This document shows positions 1 through 7,282 of a stretch of DNA of 64,000 nucleotides, piece by piece. Under the pieces are notes generated by a model. The model worked only from the letters and a program-made list of their open reading frames with translations. It did not search any database and was not told where the DNA came from. Position 1 is the first letter of the stretch; the number at the start of each line of letters is the position of its first letter. Source of the stretch: Paenibacillus sp. L3-i20 (GTDB taxonomy: Bacteria > Bacillota > Bacilli > Paenibacillales > Paenibacillaceae); assembly GCF_022180385.2 (NCBI RefSeq), contig NZ_BQME02000002.1, positions 2,134,501 to 2,198,500 of the forward strand, written 5' to 3'. The position numbers and the translations under genes are program-made.

Positions 1-1
1 T

Positions 2-388
2 CCAATGGAAAATCCAGAAATTATTGCAAGATTGAAGCCAATTCTACCGAAGTGGAAACATATTTGCTTCTACCCGATGAACAAACGCCGTTCCGGCAAC
101 GACAACTGGTATATGCTTGGAATGGATGAGCGTCGTACGATGATGCGCAGCCACAGCATGATTGGTCGTCAATATGCTGGTAAAGTGAAACAAATTATTA
201 CTGGTTCTGTCGGTTTTGACGATTGGGAGTGGGGCGTAACTTTGTTTGCTGAAGACGCACTACAATTCAAAAAACTGATTTATGAAATGCGTTTCGACGA
301 AGTGAGTGCACGATTCGGTGATTTCGGTGATTTCTATGTTGGGAACATTCTAGATGCTGAGAAGTTCACTACGTTCCTTTCCGTTTAA
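2..388 (+). CDS. hemQ: Coproheme decarboxylase HemQ, C-terminal part
   Basis: The reading frame is open from the window edge, so this is the 3' part of a longer gene of the chlorite dismutase-like family. HemQ oxidatively decarboxylates Fe-coproporphyrin III to protoheme in the coproporphyrin-dependent heme pathway of Gram-positive bacteria. The visible 127 or so residues carry the family's FYPMNKRR stretch, whose Tyr and Lys correspond to the substrate-contacting Tyr and Lys known in HemQ, and the conserved GSVGFDDWEWGVTLF and MRFDEVSARFG blocks. The protein ends FLSV, as expected for a complete C terminus. A strong terminator follows at once. Heme made here would feed the heme O and heme A synthases seen at 45 and 29 kb. 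Confidence 0.95.
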   Translation, partial: PMENPEIIARLKPILPKWKHICFYPMNKRRSGNDNWYMLGMDERRTMMRSHSMIGRQYAGKVKQIITGSVGFDDWEWGVTLFAEDALQFKKLIYEMRFDEVSARFGDFGDFYVGNILDAEKFTTFLSV

Positions 389-426
389 TTACTATTTGCT
401 CGAATTGATCTGCTAATACACGTAAC

Positions 427-481
427 AAAAAGGTCTTCACAGAAACGGCTTTACTGCCGCTTTAACGTGAAGACCTTTTTG
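427..481. terminator. Bidirectional intrinsic terminator between hemQ and the ndh operon
   Basis: The arms AAAAAGGTCTTCAC and GTGAAGACCTTTTT are perfect complements, with an inner GC-rich loop. A runs upstream and T runs downstream make it usable on both strands, as suits convergent genes. Confidence 0.9.
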
Positions 482-482
482 T

Positions 483-743
483 TTATTCCTCTTCGACTTC
501 TGCCTCAGTGCTCAGCTTCTTCGCATCCAGGTACTCCTGAGTTGCTTTGTCACGAGCACGTCCTTTATCCTTCAGCCGTTCAATAGCGGGCTGAATGAGC
601 AGATCAACTTCTTGCTGCACCGTATAGGCCAAGTCATAACGAGTTTGTGATTCGAGATAAGAACCAACTTCCATTAAAGCGTTATAACGGTCTAGCTCAT
701 CTCTCGTCAATAAGCCGCGAACTTGTACGCTGCAATGTCTCAT
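483..743 (-). CDS. Small charged hypothetical protein coupled to ndh
   Basis: An 86-residue acidic protein, probably mostly helical, with no signal peptide or membrane segment and a Glu-rich tail (AEVEEE). I do not recognise a family. Its ATG overlaps the stop of the upstream NADH dehydrogenase gene in the arrangement TAATG, so translation is probably coupled and the two proteins are likely made together. It ends just before the shared terminator with hemQ. A role as a small partner or regulator of the dehydrogenase is inference from position only. Confidence 0.7.
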   Translation of the reverse strand: MRHCSVQVRGLLTRDELDRYNALMEVGSYLESQTRYDLAYTVQQEVDLLIQPAIERLKDKGRARDKATQEYLDAKKLSTEAEVEEE

Positions 744-1936
744 TACAAAATTTTTCCTTTTTTCAGCACAAGTGGAATACCGCCGATAATGAACAGGTAA
801 CGAAGATCGATTAGCTTCTTAAGCCAAGCTGCAACACGACCTTTGTACTTTTTGCCGAAAGCGACACCGATTGCTTCACCTTTACCAAGCGATGCAACAG
901 TACCTTTATTTGAATATACAAATGTTTTTGGCGCTTGGTTACGAATTGAAGCAACCAAGTTATGTGCGCAAATAACACCTTGCTGCATAGCAATTTGTGC
1001 AGTTGGTGGGTATGGACGACCTTCAGGATTAAACATCAAGGAGTTGTCGCCAACTACATAAATGTTTTCGTTGCCAGGGCAACGAAGGAATTCATCAACT
1101 TTAACGCGTCCGCGCATAGTCTCGAACCCAGCTTCCTCGATCAAACGATTACCACGGATACCGCCAGTCCAGATAACAGTTGCGGATTTAATTTCTTCGC
1201 CTTCACCTACAATTACACCTTCTGGCGAACACTCTTTGATTGCAGTTCCGATACGGAACGTAACACCTTTTTTGGTCAATACGTCCATGCCGTATTCTAC
1301 AAGCTCAGGATCAAAACCAGGCAATGCAGTTGGAGCAGCTTCGATATTGTAGATTTTAACTAGTGTAGGATCTACGTCGAATTGCTTGCAAAGCTCAGGA
1401 ATACGATCTGACAACTCTCCTACGAACTCAATACCCGTGAAGCCGGCGCCGCCAACGATGAAAGTCAAATAATCTGTACGGTGCGGCTCGCGCTTGAAGC
1501 GTGCAAATTGATATTCGATATGCTCACGGATAAGGCGAACAGAGTTGATGCTTCGAATGTTCATTGCATGTTCAGCAAGACCTGGAATACCGAAAGTTTC
1601 CGGCTCTCCGCCTAGACCGATTACAAGATAGTCGTAAGACAATGTACCGTCTTCAAGAATAACCTTTTTGTCTTGAGGGCGGATTTGTACAACCGTTGAT
1701 TTTACAAAATCAATTTTAAATTCATCGATCAACTTGGAGATGCTAACTCGTGCATTTTCAGGGTTGTCAGTACCAGCAGCCGGCATATGAAGATGCGTCG
1801 TAATGTAATGATAGTCATGTTTGTTAACTAGCGTTACGTCCGCTTCGTTATAATTCAGTTCTTTTTGTAACCGAAGCGCCGTTAATACGCCGCCGTAGCC
1901 CGCACCAAGAATAACAATTTTTGGTATGTTGCTCAT
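743..1936 (-). CDS. ndh: Type II NADH:quinone oxidoreductase (NDH-2)
   Basis: A 397-residue single-subunit flavoprotein that passes electrons from NADH to menaquinone without pumping protons, at the inner face of the membrane. The N terminus has the FAD-binding GAGYGG fingerprint (residues 11-16). A second dinucleotide fold begins at the VGGAGFTGIEFVGEL stretch near residue 160, and the FAD-closing VVGDNSLM motif lies near residue 294. The C terminus (LRYLFIIGGIPLVLKKGKIL) is hydrophobic with basic residues, as expected for membrane docking. Length is normal for the family. A Rex-like operator lies 86-103 bp upstream of the start codon. A second NDH-2-like protein is encoded at 26 kb. Confidence 0.93.
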   Translation of the reverse strand: MSNIPKIVILGAGYGGVLTALRLQKELNYNEADVTLVNKHDYHYITTHLHMPAAGTDNPENARVSISKLIDEFKIDFVKSTVVQIRPQDKKVILEDGTLSYDYLVIGLGGEPETFGIPGLAEHAMNIRSINSVRLIREHIEYQFARFKREPHRTDYLTFIVGGAGFTGIEFVGELSDRIPELCKQFDVDPTLVKIYNIEAAPTALPGFDPELVEYGMDVLTKKGVTFRIGTAIKECSPEGVIVGEGEEIKSATVIWTGGIRGNRLIEEAGFETMRGRVKVDEFLRCPGNENIYVVGDNSLMFNPEGRPYPPTAQIAMQQGVICAHNLVASIRNQAPKTFVYSNKGTVASLGKGEAIGVAFGKKYKGRVAAWLKKLIDLRYLFIIGGIPLVLKKGKIL

Positions 1937-2326
1937 CGTAGAATCCCATCCATTCCTTATTTACTTTTGATTGGCGATATAAAAAATCCCTCGCTTACAA
2001 GGCGAGTTCGCTTAACAAACATTGTGAAAAATTACACAAACAAAACCATAAAATAATTATGTTACTAATCAGTTTGTACTTGCAGGTGACCTTTTATCAC
2101 GATATGACAAGAAAGCATCACTCACTATAAATGGAAAACTTACTCCACATAGACAAACCTCATATAACTGTTACATACATCAGACATATTACAGACATTT
2201 CACGAAAAGTTCAATAGTTAATTATACAAAAAACTTTGGAACATTGTTAAATATAATTATTTCCTTCCACGGGGATGAAAGATTATAATTGGTTAGGTGA
2301 GGTTCAATACAATGGAGGTGCTAACT
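1937..2326. other. Divergent intergenic region between ndh and yumC
   Basis: This 390-bp AT-rich region must hold the promoters of both divergent genes, though I could not assign either with confidence. On the minus strand a small hairpin (CTCGC, loop, GCGAG) followed by GGATTTTTT lies in the ndh leader around 1984-2008 and might attenuate transcription. The Rex-like site is annotated separately. No small gene with a convincing ribosome binding site is visible. Confidence 0.5.
2022..2039. promoter_or_regulatory. Rex-like operator upstream of ndh
   Basis: The sequence TTGTGAAAAATTACACAA matches the Rex consensus TTGTGAA-N4-TTCACAA at all but one specified position. Rex senses the NADH/NAD+ ratio and is known to repress ndh in Bacillus subtilis. 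Its place in the leader or promoter region of an ndh gene fits that loop. The assignment is by motif and context. Confidence 0.65.
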
Positions 2327-3328
2327 TTGTCAAATACGGAAACAACCATAAGCTCGGTTGATATTATTATAATTGGCGGCGGTCCTGCAGGAATGTTTGC
2401 TGCATTCTATGGAGGAATGCGACAAGCATCGGTTAAAATTATTGAAAGTATGCCTCAATTGGGTGGCCAACTTGCTGCACTTTATCCTGAAAAATATATT
2501 TATGACGTAGCAGGCTTCCCTAAAGTAACTGCACAGGAATTAGTCGATCGATTGAAAGAACAAATTAATCTTTTCAAACCTGAGGTTTGCTTAGAAGAAA
2601 AAGTTATAGAAGTTATTAAGCATGACGAGAGATTATTTGAAGTAAAAACAGATAAGTCTTCCCATTATGCTAAAGCTGTGATCATTACAGCTGGAGTAGG
2701 CGCATTCGAGCCTCGCAGATTAGATCTTCCTGAAGCATCTAGATTCGAAGGGAAAAACCTTCATTATTTCGTAGGAGATTTACAACGATTTAATGGGAAG
2801 AAGGTCCTTTTGAGTGGCGGTGGAGATTCCGCAGTTGATTGGGCGCTCATGTTGGAACCGATTGCTGAAAGTGTTACCCTTATTCATCGCCGTGATAAAT
2901 TCCGTGCGCATGAACATAGCGTGGAAAACTTAATGAACTCGACCGTAAATATTGTTACACCAACAGAAATAACTGCCTTACACGGAGATGACCGAATTAC
3001 TAAAGTTACATTATCTCATGTGAAAACAGGTGAAACATCAGATATCGAAGTTGACGCTGTTATCGTTAATTTCGGCTTTGTATCCTCTCTCGGACCAATC
3101 GCAGAGTGGGGTATTGAAATACAAGGCGGTTCTATCGTTGTAGACACTCGTATGGAAACGAATATTGCCGGCATCTTTGCCGCAGGCGATATTACTACTT
3201 ATCCGGGTAAGCTGAAGCTTATTGCCGTAGGTTTTGGCGAAGCGCCAACTGCAATTAATAATGCAAAAGTATACGTTGATCCTACTGCGAAGTTGTCGCC
3301 TGGTCACAGCAGTAACATGAAGCTATAA
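2327..3328 (+). CDS. yumC: Ferredoxin/flavodoxin--NADP+ reductase (YumC type)
   Basis: A flavoprotein of about 333 residues related to thioredoxin reductase but without its CxxC pair, which is the mark of the type 2 ferredoxin-NADP+ reductases typified by B. subtilis YumC. It exchanges electrons between NADPH and ferredoxin or flavodoxin. Motifs are IGGGPAGMFAAFYGG (FAD), LSGGGDSAVDWAL (NADPH) and FAAGDITTYPGK (FAD closing). I place the start at TTG 2327, because GGAGGTG at 2314-2320 sits 6 bp before it. The in-frame GTG 2297 and ATG 2312 lie upstream of or inside this ribosome site. The C-terminal extension after the AGD motif is typical of the family. Confidence 0.92.
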   Translation: MSNTETTISSVDIIIIGGGPAGMFAAFYGGMRQASVKIIESMPQLGGQLAALYPEKYIYDVAGFPKVTAQELVDRLKEQINLFKPEVCLEEKVIEVIKHDERLFEVKTDKSSHYAKAVIITAGVGAFEPRRLDLPEASRFEGKNLHYFVGDLQRFNGKKVLLSGGGDSAVDWALMLEPIAESVTLIHRRDKFRAHEHSVENLMNSTVNIVTPTEITALHGDDRITKVTLSHVKTGETSDIEVDAVIVNFGFVSSLGPIAEWGIEIQGGSIVVDTRMETNIAGIFAAGDITTYPGKLKLIAVGFGEAPTAINNAKVYVDPTAKLSPGHSSNMKL

Positions 3329-3360
3329 TTAATGAATTCTGGAATAATATTTTAATTCAA

Positions 3361-3434
3361 AAGGGTATCCTAAGCTTGGCCAATCGGAATCACGAACTGA
3401 TTTCGTCTCATATGCGCCCAAGGAGGATACCCTT
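3361..3434 (+). promoter_or_regulatory. Leader stem that would cover the Shine-Dalgarno region of the next gene
   Basis: AAGGGTATCCT at 3361-3371 is the exact complement of AGGATACCCTT at 3424-3434, which ends right before the ATG at 3435 and shares its first bases with the ribosome site AAGGAGG. Pairing of these 11 bp in the mRNA would bury the start region. The roughly 50-nt loop between them has no feature I recognise. This suggests translational control, but no regulator is evident. Confidence 0.5.
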
Positions 3435-3698
3435 ATGTTTTGTCCCATTTGCAATGGAATTGAATCCTATCAAGGTTATTGTATTTCTTGTGGAGATAAC
3501 GAAGCGGACTGTGGTCGAATCTCAGATTGGACTGGTCCTTATGCACCTTACGAGCAAATTATGGAAGGTCATCTAAATCAGCGGGAAGCTATGGAGTCAG
3601 AGGATTCTTGCTGTCACATCATCTATTGCTCGAAGTGTCAGTCCTCTAGAGAGGTTTTTATTTCTACTTGGCATTGTTATTTAAACACGTTGACTTAG
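3435..3698 (+). CDS. Small zinc-ribbon-like protein, function unknown
   Basis: An 87-residue protein with an N-terminal CPIC...CISC pair (residues 3-6 and 17-20) and a later CC...CSKC group (residues 59-69), giving enough Cys and His for one or two zinc sites. There is no signal peptide or membrane span. The start is supported by AAGGAGG at 3420-3426. It is translated away from the convergent sda gene and not linked to another gene. I do not recognise a named family. A metal-binding regulatory or nucleic-acid-binding role is inference from the Cys pattern. Confidence 0.7.
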   Translation: MFCPICNGIESYQGYCISCGDNEADCGRISDWTGPYAPYEQIMEGHLNQREAMESEDSCCHIIYCSKCQSSREVFISTWHCYLNTLT

Positions 3699-3727
3699 AA
3701 CGCTATCAATAACGTTAATATTAAACA

Positions 3728-3874
3728 TTAAGCTGAGTGTCTTTGAGCGGATAAATCGACGTTTCTACGTTTTAACTCTATCGCTAACATACGTATAAAC
3801 TCCGGTTCCAGCTTAAATTCTATAGCTGCATAATAGGTATCAACGAGAAGTTCATCTGATAGATGATCCATCAT
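3728..3874 (-). CDS. sda: Sporulation initiation inhibitor Sda
   Basis: A 48-residue protein whose LSDELLVDTYYAAIEF...EFIRMLAIELKRRN core matches Sda of B. subtilis (LSDELLIESYFKATEM...DFIELIENEIKRRS). Sda folds as a helical hairpin that binds the sporulation kinases, blocks their autophosphorylation and so delays spore entry when replication is perturbed. Two adjacent ATG codons (3872-3874 and 3869-3871) follow an AAGGAGGGG ribosome site on the minus strand. The gene is preceded by a dense cluster of DnaA boxes, as known for B. subtilis sda, which strengthens the identification. The short C-terminal tail is poorly conserved, as in the family. Confidence 0.92.
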   Translation of the reverse strand: MMDHLSDELLVDTYYAAIEFKLEPEFIRMLAIELKRRNVDLSAQRHSA

Positions 3875-3951
3875 GTCCCCTCCTTCCAACTGCCCTTATA
3901 TTTACAGTTTTTAGTGTATCATGCAAAGTAGAACCTAAACAACCAGCGGCA

Positions 3952-4050
3952 TTATGCACACCTGCATGTGGATACATTGTGTATGAACTGTGCATACATT
4001 TAGAATAACGAGCATTGACAGCGTGGATAATGTGGATATGGTTATCCACA
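3952..4050. promoter_or_regulatory. Cluster of six DnaA boxes upstream of sda
   Basis: Six 9-mers within 99 bp resemble the DnaA box TTATNCACA: TTATGCACA 3952-3960 and TTATCCACA 4042-4050 are exact on the plus strand. On the minus strand TGTGGATAC 3967-3975, TGTGCATAC 3989-3997, CGTGGATAA 4022-4030 and TGTGGATAT 4031-4039 each differ at one position. The cluster begins about 78 bp upstream of the sda start codon. DnaA-dependent control of sda is established in B. subtilis. An oriC function is unlikely because no dnaA/dnaN or clear AT-rich unwinding element accompanies it. Confidence 0.85.
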
Positions 4051-4184
4051 TCCTTTTAACTTCAAAAATCAATAAAAAACTTTAATAGCATTTCCCATCC
4101 CTATTAATGGAATATTTTAACGTCATTAAGTAGCTTAACCTCATACATTGTACCTAAGCGCAAGCGTATGCATTGCTCTTTCAT

Positions 4185-4232
4185 TAAAAATAGGATCATC
4201 TCTGGTCACTAAGACCTAACAAGATGATCCTA
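4185..4232 (-). terminator. Intrinsic terminator downstream of the ATP-grasp spore gene
   Basis: TAGGATCATC (4191-4200) pairs with GATGATCCTA (4223-4232). On the minus strand the stem is followed by TTTTT, so it terminates the gene ending at 4283. The 4051-4184 stretch between this and the DnaA boxes shows nothing else I recognise. Confidence 0.8.
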
Positions 4233-4282
4233 CTTTATACATCGCAGTGCCGATATCTAGCGTCCCATATACCAACATTTCA

Positions 4283-4954
4283 TCAATGAGGCCGCGTGTT
4301 CACTTCAAAGATCCATACTTTCCCTTGCCTATCAATACCATAATCAAAACCTAAATGTGAGATTCCCGGAAATCTCTGCTCTAAAACTCTTGTAGAAATG
4401 ACCGTTAACTCCCTCATCTTACGTTTCTTCTCCTTCACGTAAGCATGCCCTAAGGAAGCTCGAATACCTTGTCCCGCAAGAACCAAATCTCCGCCTTGGC
4501 TTAGATTAGTAACAAATAGTCCCCGCTTGGCTATTCGACCAACTAAGGAACGATATTCCCAGCCTTTAAATGTCTTTACATATTTAACTCTGTAATCGAT
4601 CGGGCGACCGTTCACAGTTGCCAGGGCTATTCCTTTTTGGATCAAATAATTCCGTCTACCCATCCTACTACGCAGAGCCGTTACTAATCCTTCAAAACTT
4701 GTAAATCGCACAGATCGTTCCTTGAATGTATACGTAAACCCAAATCCGGATCGTTCTACTTTAATAACGCCGTTGCCGCCTGTTCCAACTACTGGTTTAA
4801 TAACGACCATGCCGTGCGTATTCAGCATGTTTCGCAGCTGCGAAGATGAAAAATGACTAGTCGGCGGTACATGCGGAACAAGAGCCCGATGTGAAAGCAG
4901 CGCCTCCGTTTTGGCCCATTTGCTTGCAAGTTGCCTCCCGTCATGATTAGTCAA
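4283..4954 (-). CDS. YheC/YheD-type ATP-grasp protein, short form
   Basis: A 223-residue member of the YheC/YheD endospore-coat-associated group of ATP-grasp proteins. The core shows VVIKPVVGTGGNGVIKVER (ATP-binding loop, from about residue 50), YLIQKGIAL, IDYRVKYVK, and a terminal HLGFDYGIDRQGKVWIFEVNTRPH with the metal-binding E and N of the ATP-grasp fold. The protein stops right after that motif, while the homologue at 61.6 kb continues for about 25 residues, so the last helix is missing or has been lost. In Bacillus these proteins are associated with spores. Their ligase substrate is unknown. Confidence 0.82.
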   Translation of the reverse strand: MTNHDGRQLASKWAKTEALLSHRALVPHVPPTSHFSSSQLRNMLNTHGMVVIKPVVGTGGNGVIKVERSGFGFTYTFKERSVRFTSFEGLVTALRSRMGRRNYLIQKGIALATVNGRPIDYRVKYVKTFKGWEYRSLVGRIAKRGLFVTNLSQGGDLVLAGQGIRASLGHAYVKEKKRKMRELTVISTRVLEQRFPGISHLGFDYGIDRQGKVWIFEVNTRPH

Positions 4955-5044
4955 TTTAGCCGCACTCCTTTATCGTTATTATCATCCTTTACTATATGTC
5001 GGCAATTGCCAACCTTCTTGGATGATTGTCGATAACAAGCGACG

Positions 5045-7210
5045 TTATTCCGATTGTTTCTCCAGTGCGGCTTTGAGCTTATCAGCTAAACTGTTCGCCA
5101 TAGGTGTATTATCACTAAATTGCTGCACAAGCTTCTGCTGTTCCCTTCGATTAATCCGACTTCCATCTTTGTCGCCGAGCATTTCAATTACGTTACATGG
5201 CTTGCACTGCGCATACTTGCCAGCTTTACCCGTATGCATCTCCATTTTTTTATGGCACTGTGGACAACGCTTATTGAGCAAAACTGGCTCAGCTGCTCTG
5301 CGATAGGTACACTCTCGGTCAGAGCATACAAGCGATTTGCCCCGCTTCCCTTTAACTTCAAGTAATGGCTTACTGCAATCAGGGCAAATAGAGCCGGTCA
5401 AATTATGCGGTTTGTATTCCTTTGTTTCTCTTTTTACTTCAGCGACCCACTTTATCGCTTGTTCGCGGATACCCCGCATAAATACTGCAGCATCTCCCTT
5501 ACCTTTGGCAATCCGCTCCAGCTCACTTTCCCAGCGAGCAGTCAGTTCAGGACTGCGAAGTTCTTCTACCACTAGCTCGATAAGCTGCTTCCCTTTCCCT
5601 GTAGGCGCTAATGTATTTCTTGTTCTCTCAATCGTATCCGTAGCTAGCAACTTCTCAATAATGTCGGCACGCGTTGCTGGAGTGCCAAGTCCGTGCTTCT
5701 CCATTTGTGTTAACAACGTTGCTTCTGTATATCGTGCTGGCGGCAGTGTGCGAAGTTCCTTAACTGCTGATTGCTTTAGTGTTAATGACTGACCTTCTTG
5801 AATAGATGGTAACGTTTGAGATCGCTGACGTTCAGCTTGAGCTATGTCAGCATTCCCTTCAGCTTCCTCATCATTTTCATCATAGAGCGACTCACCGCCC
5901 CCTTGGTACAGCTCCTTCCAACCGATATCCTTATCCATTTTACCTTTCACATAAAAGCGTTCCCCACCAGCAAGTAGAGTGACACTCGTTTCGTCATATC
6001 GATAGGGTCCATAGAATAAAGAAATAAATCTTCGGACTATAAGATCATATAATCGTCGTTCTTCGTTAGTAAGTGCATTTAAATTCACATATTGTTCCGT
6101 TGGAATAATAGCATGATGATCGCTTACCCGGCTATCGTCGACGATTCGTTTCGTAATTTGCAACGGTGACCGGAGACATTTACGAGCTAGAGGGGCGTAA
6201 GGCCCTACTGCAACACTTTCTAGTCGTCCCTTTAACGAAGAGACCATATCACTTGTTAAATGCCTGGAGTCTGTCCTCGGATAAGTAACGATTTTATGTT
6301 GCTCATATAGCTTTTGCAGAACGTTGGACGTTTGTTTGGCAGAGAAGCCAAGGCGTTTATTCGCATCACGTTGCAGCTCAGTGAGATCATAGGCCTCAGG
6401 ATGCGGTTGTGACCGCTCCGTAGTACGCAGCTTCTCAACTACAGCATTACCTGCTGTGCTTGCTCTCAGAGCAACCTTATCCGCCTCCTCACGACTCCAT
6501 AACCTGCCGTCATGACCATCCTTCTGACGCCATTGTGCCGTGAATCCACCAAAGCTAGCGCCAATGGTCCAATATGGCTGTGATTGAAACTGGCCAATCT
6601 CATTTTCTCTAACCATTAGCATAGATAACGTTGGAGTTTGTACGCGGCCTGCTGCTAATTGCGCATTATATTTCACTGTGAGCGCTCTTGTCATATTAAG
6701 ACCAATTAGCCAATCTGCCTCTGCTCGACATACTGCGGATGCATAAAGATGGTCATAGTCCTTACCTGGTTTAACGGACTTAAAACCTTCTTTAATCGCT
6801 TGATCAGTCTGTGAAGATATCCAAAGTCGCTTAAACGGTTTTTTCCAATTAACTAGCTCCATAATCCAGCGTGCAACAAGTTCACCTTCGCGACCTGCGT
6901 CAGTCGCTATAATGAGCTCACTGATATCACTTCGTTTGCAAAGCTGTGACACTGCTCGGAATTGATGAGAAGTTTCTTTCATCACCTTTAAGTTCATCTT
7001 ATTAGGCAACAGTGGAAGATCCTCCAAATTCCATGTACGGAATTTCACATCGTAATCTTCTGGTTCTGCTAATGTGACCAAATGTCCAAGTGCCCAAGTA
7101 ACAACATACTTTGGCCCTTCAAAATAACTCTTTTGTTTCGTTACGCAGCCAAGCACTCTTGCAATTTCTTTCGCAACACTTGGTTTTTCTGCCAATACTA
7201 GTACTTTCAT
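5045..7210 (-). CDS. topB: DNA topoisomerase III
   Basis: A 721-residue type IA topoisomerase that relaxes and decatenates DNA by passing strands through a transient single-strand break. The toprim domain opens the protein (MKVLVLAEKPSVAKEIA, then ATDAGREGELV near residue 105). The catalytic tyrosine lies in IVTYPRTDSRHL near residue 310. The C terminus has two zinc-ribbon-like Cys clusters (CPDC...CSDREC and CPQCHKK...CKPC), and the protein ends in a charged tail. Length and order are normal for Bacillus TopB. It appears to be a single-gene unit, close behind but not overlapping the ATP-grasp gene. Confidence 0.96.
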   Translation of the reverse strand: MKVLVLAEKPSVAKEIARVLGCVTKQKSYFEGPKYVVTWALGHLVTLAEPEDYDVKFRTWNLEDLPLLPNKMNLKVMKETSHQFRAVSQLCKRSDISELIIATDAGREGELVARWIMELVNWKKPFKRLWISSQTDQAIKEGFKSVKPGKDYDHLYASAVCRAEADWLIGLNMTRALTVKYNAQLAAGRVQTPTLSMLMVRENEIGQFQSQPYWTIGASFGGFTAQWRQKDGHDGRLWSREEADKVALRASTAGNAVVEKLRTTERSQPHPEAYDLTELQRDANKRLGFSAKQTSNVLQKLYEQHKIVTYPRTDSRHLTSDMVSSLKGRLESVAVGPYAPLARKCLRSPLQITKRIVDDSRVSDHHAIIPTEQYVNLNALTNEERRLYDLIVRRFISLFYGPYRYDETSVTLLAGGERFYVKGKMDKDIGWKELYQGGGESLYDENDEEAEGNADIAQAERQRSQTLPSIQEGQSLTLKQSAVKELRTLPPARYTEATLLTQMEKHGLGTPATRADIIEKLLATDTIERTRNTLAPTGKGKQLIELVVEELRSPELTARWESELERIAKGKGDAAVFMRGIREQAIKWVAEVKRETKEYKPHNLTGSICPDCSKPLLEVKGKRGKSLVCSDRECTYRRAAEPVLLNKRCPQCHKKMEMHTGKAGKYAQCKPCNVIEMLGDKDGSRINRREQQKLVQQFSDNTPMANSLADKLKAALEKQSE

Positions 7211-7282
7211 TACGATCTTCTCCCCAATCTTCTTGCGCTAGGGACAAGATACCACAAGCAAATAACCCATGCAACGCTGACC

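Noticed and set aside
1984..2008. Terminator-like hairpin in the ndh leader
   Set aside because: The stem is only 5 bp and no alternative pairing or leader peptide is visible, so an attenuator could not be supported.
3852..4049. Open frame of 65 codons on the minus strand across the region upstream of sda
   Set aside because: It overlaps the sda ribosome site and consists of DnaA boxes. There is no ribosome site and the composition is odd (many His, Met and Cys).
3952..4050. Chromosomal or plasmid replication origin
   Set aside because: The DnaA boxes sit in the sda promoter region, and there is no dnaA, dnaN or rep gene nor a clear unwinding element nearby.
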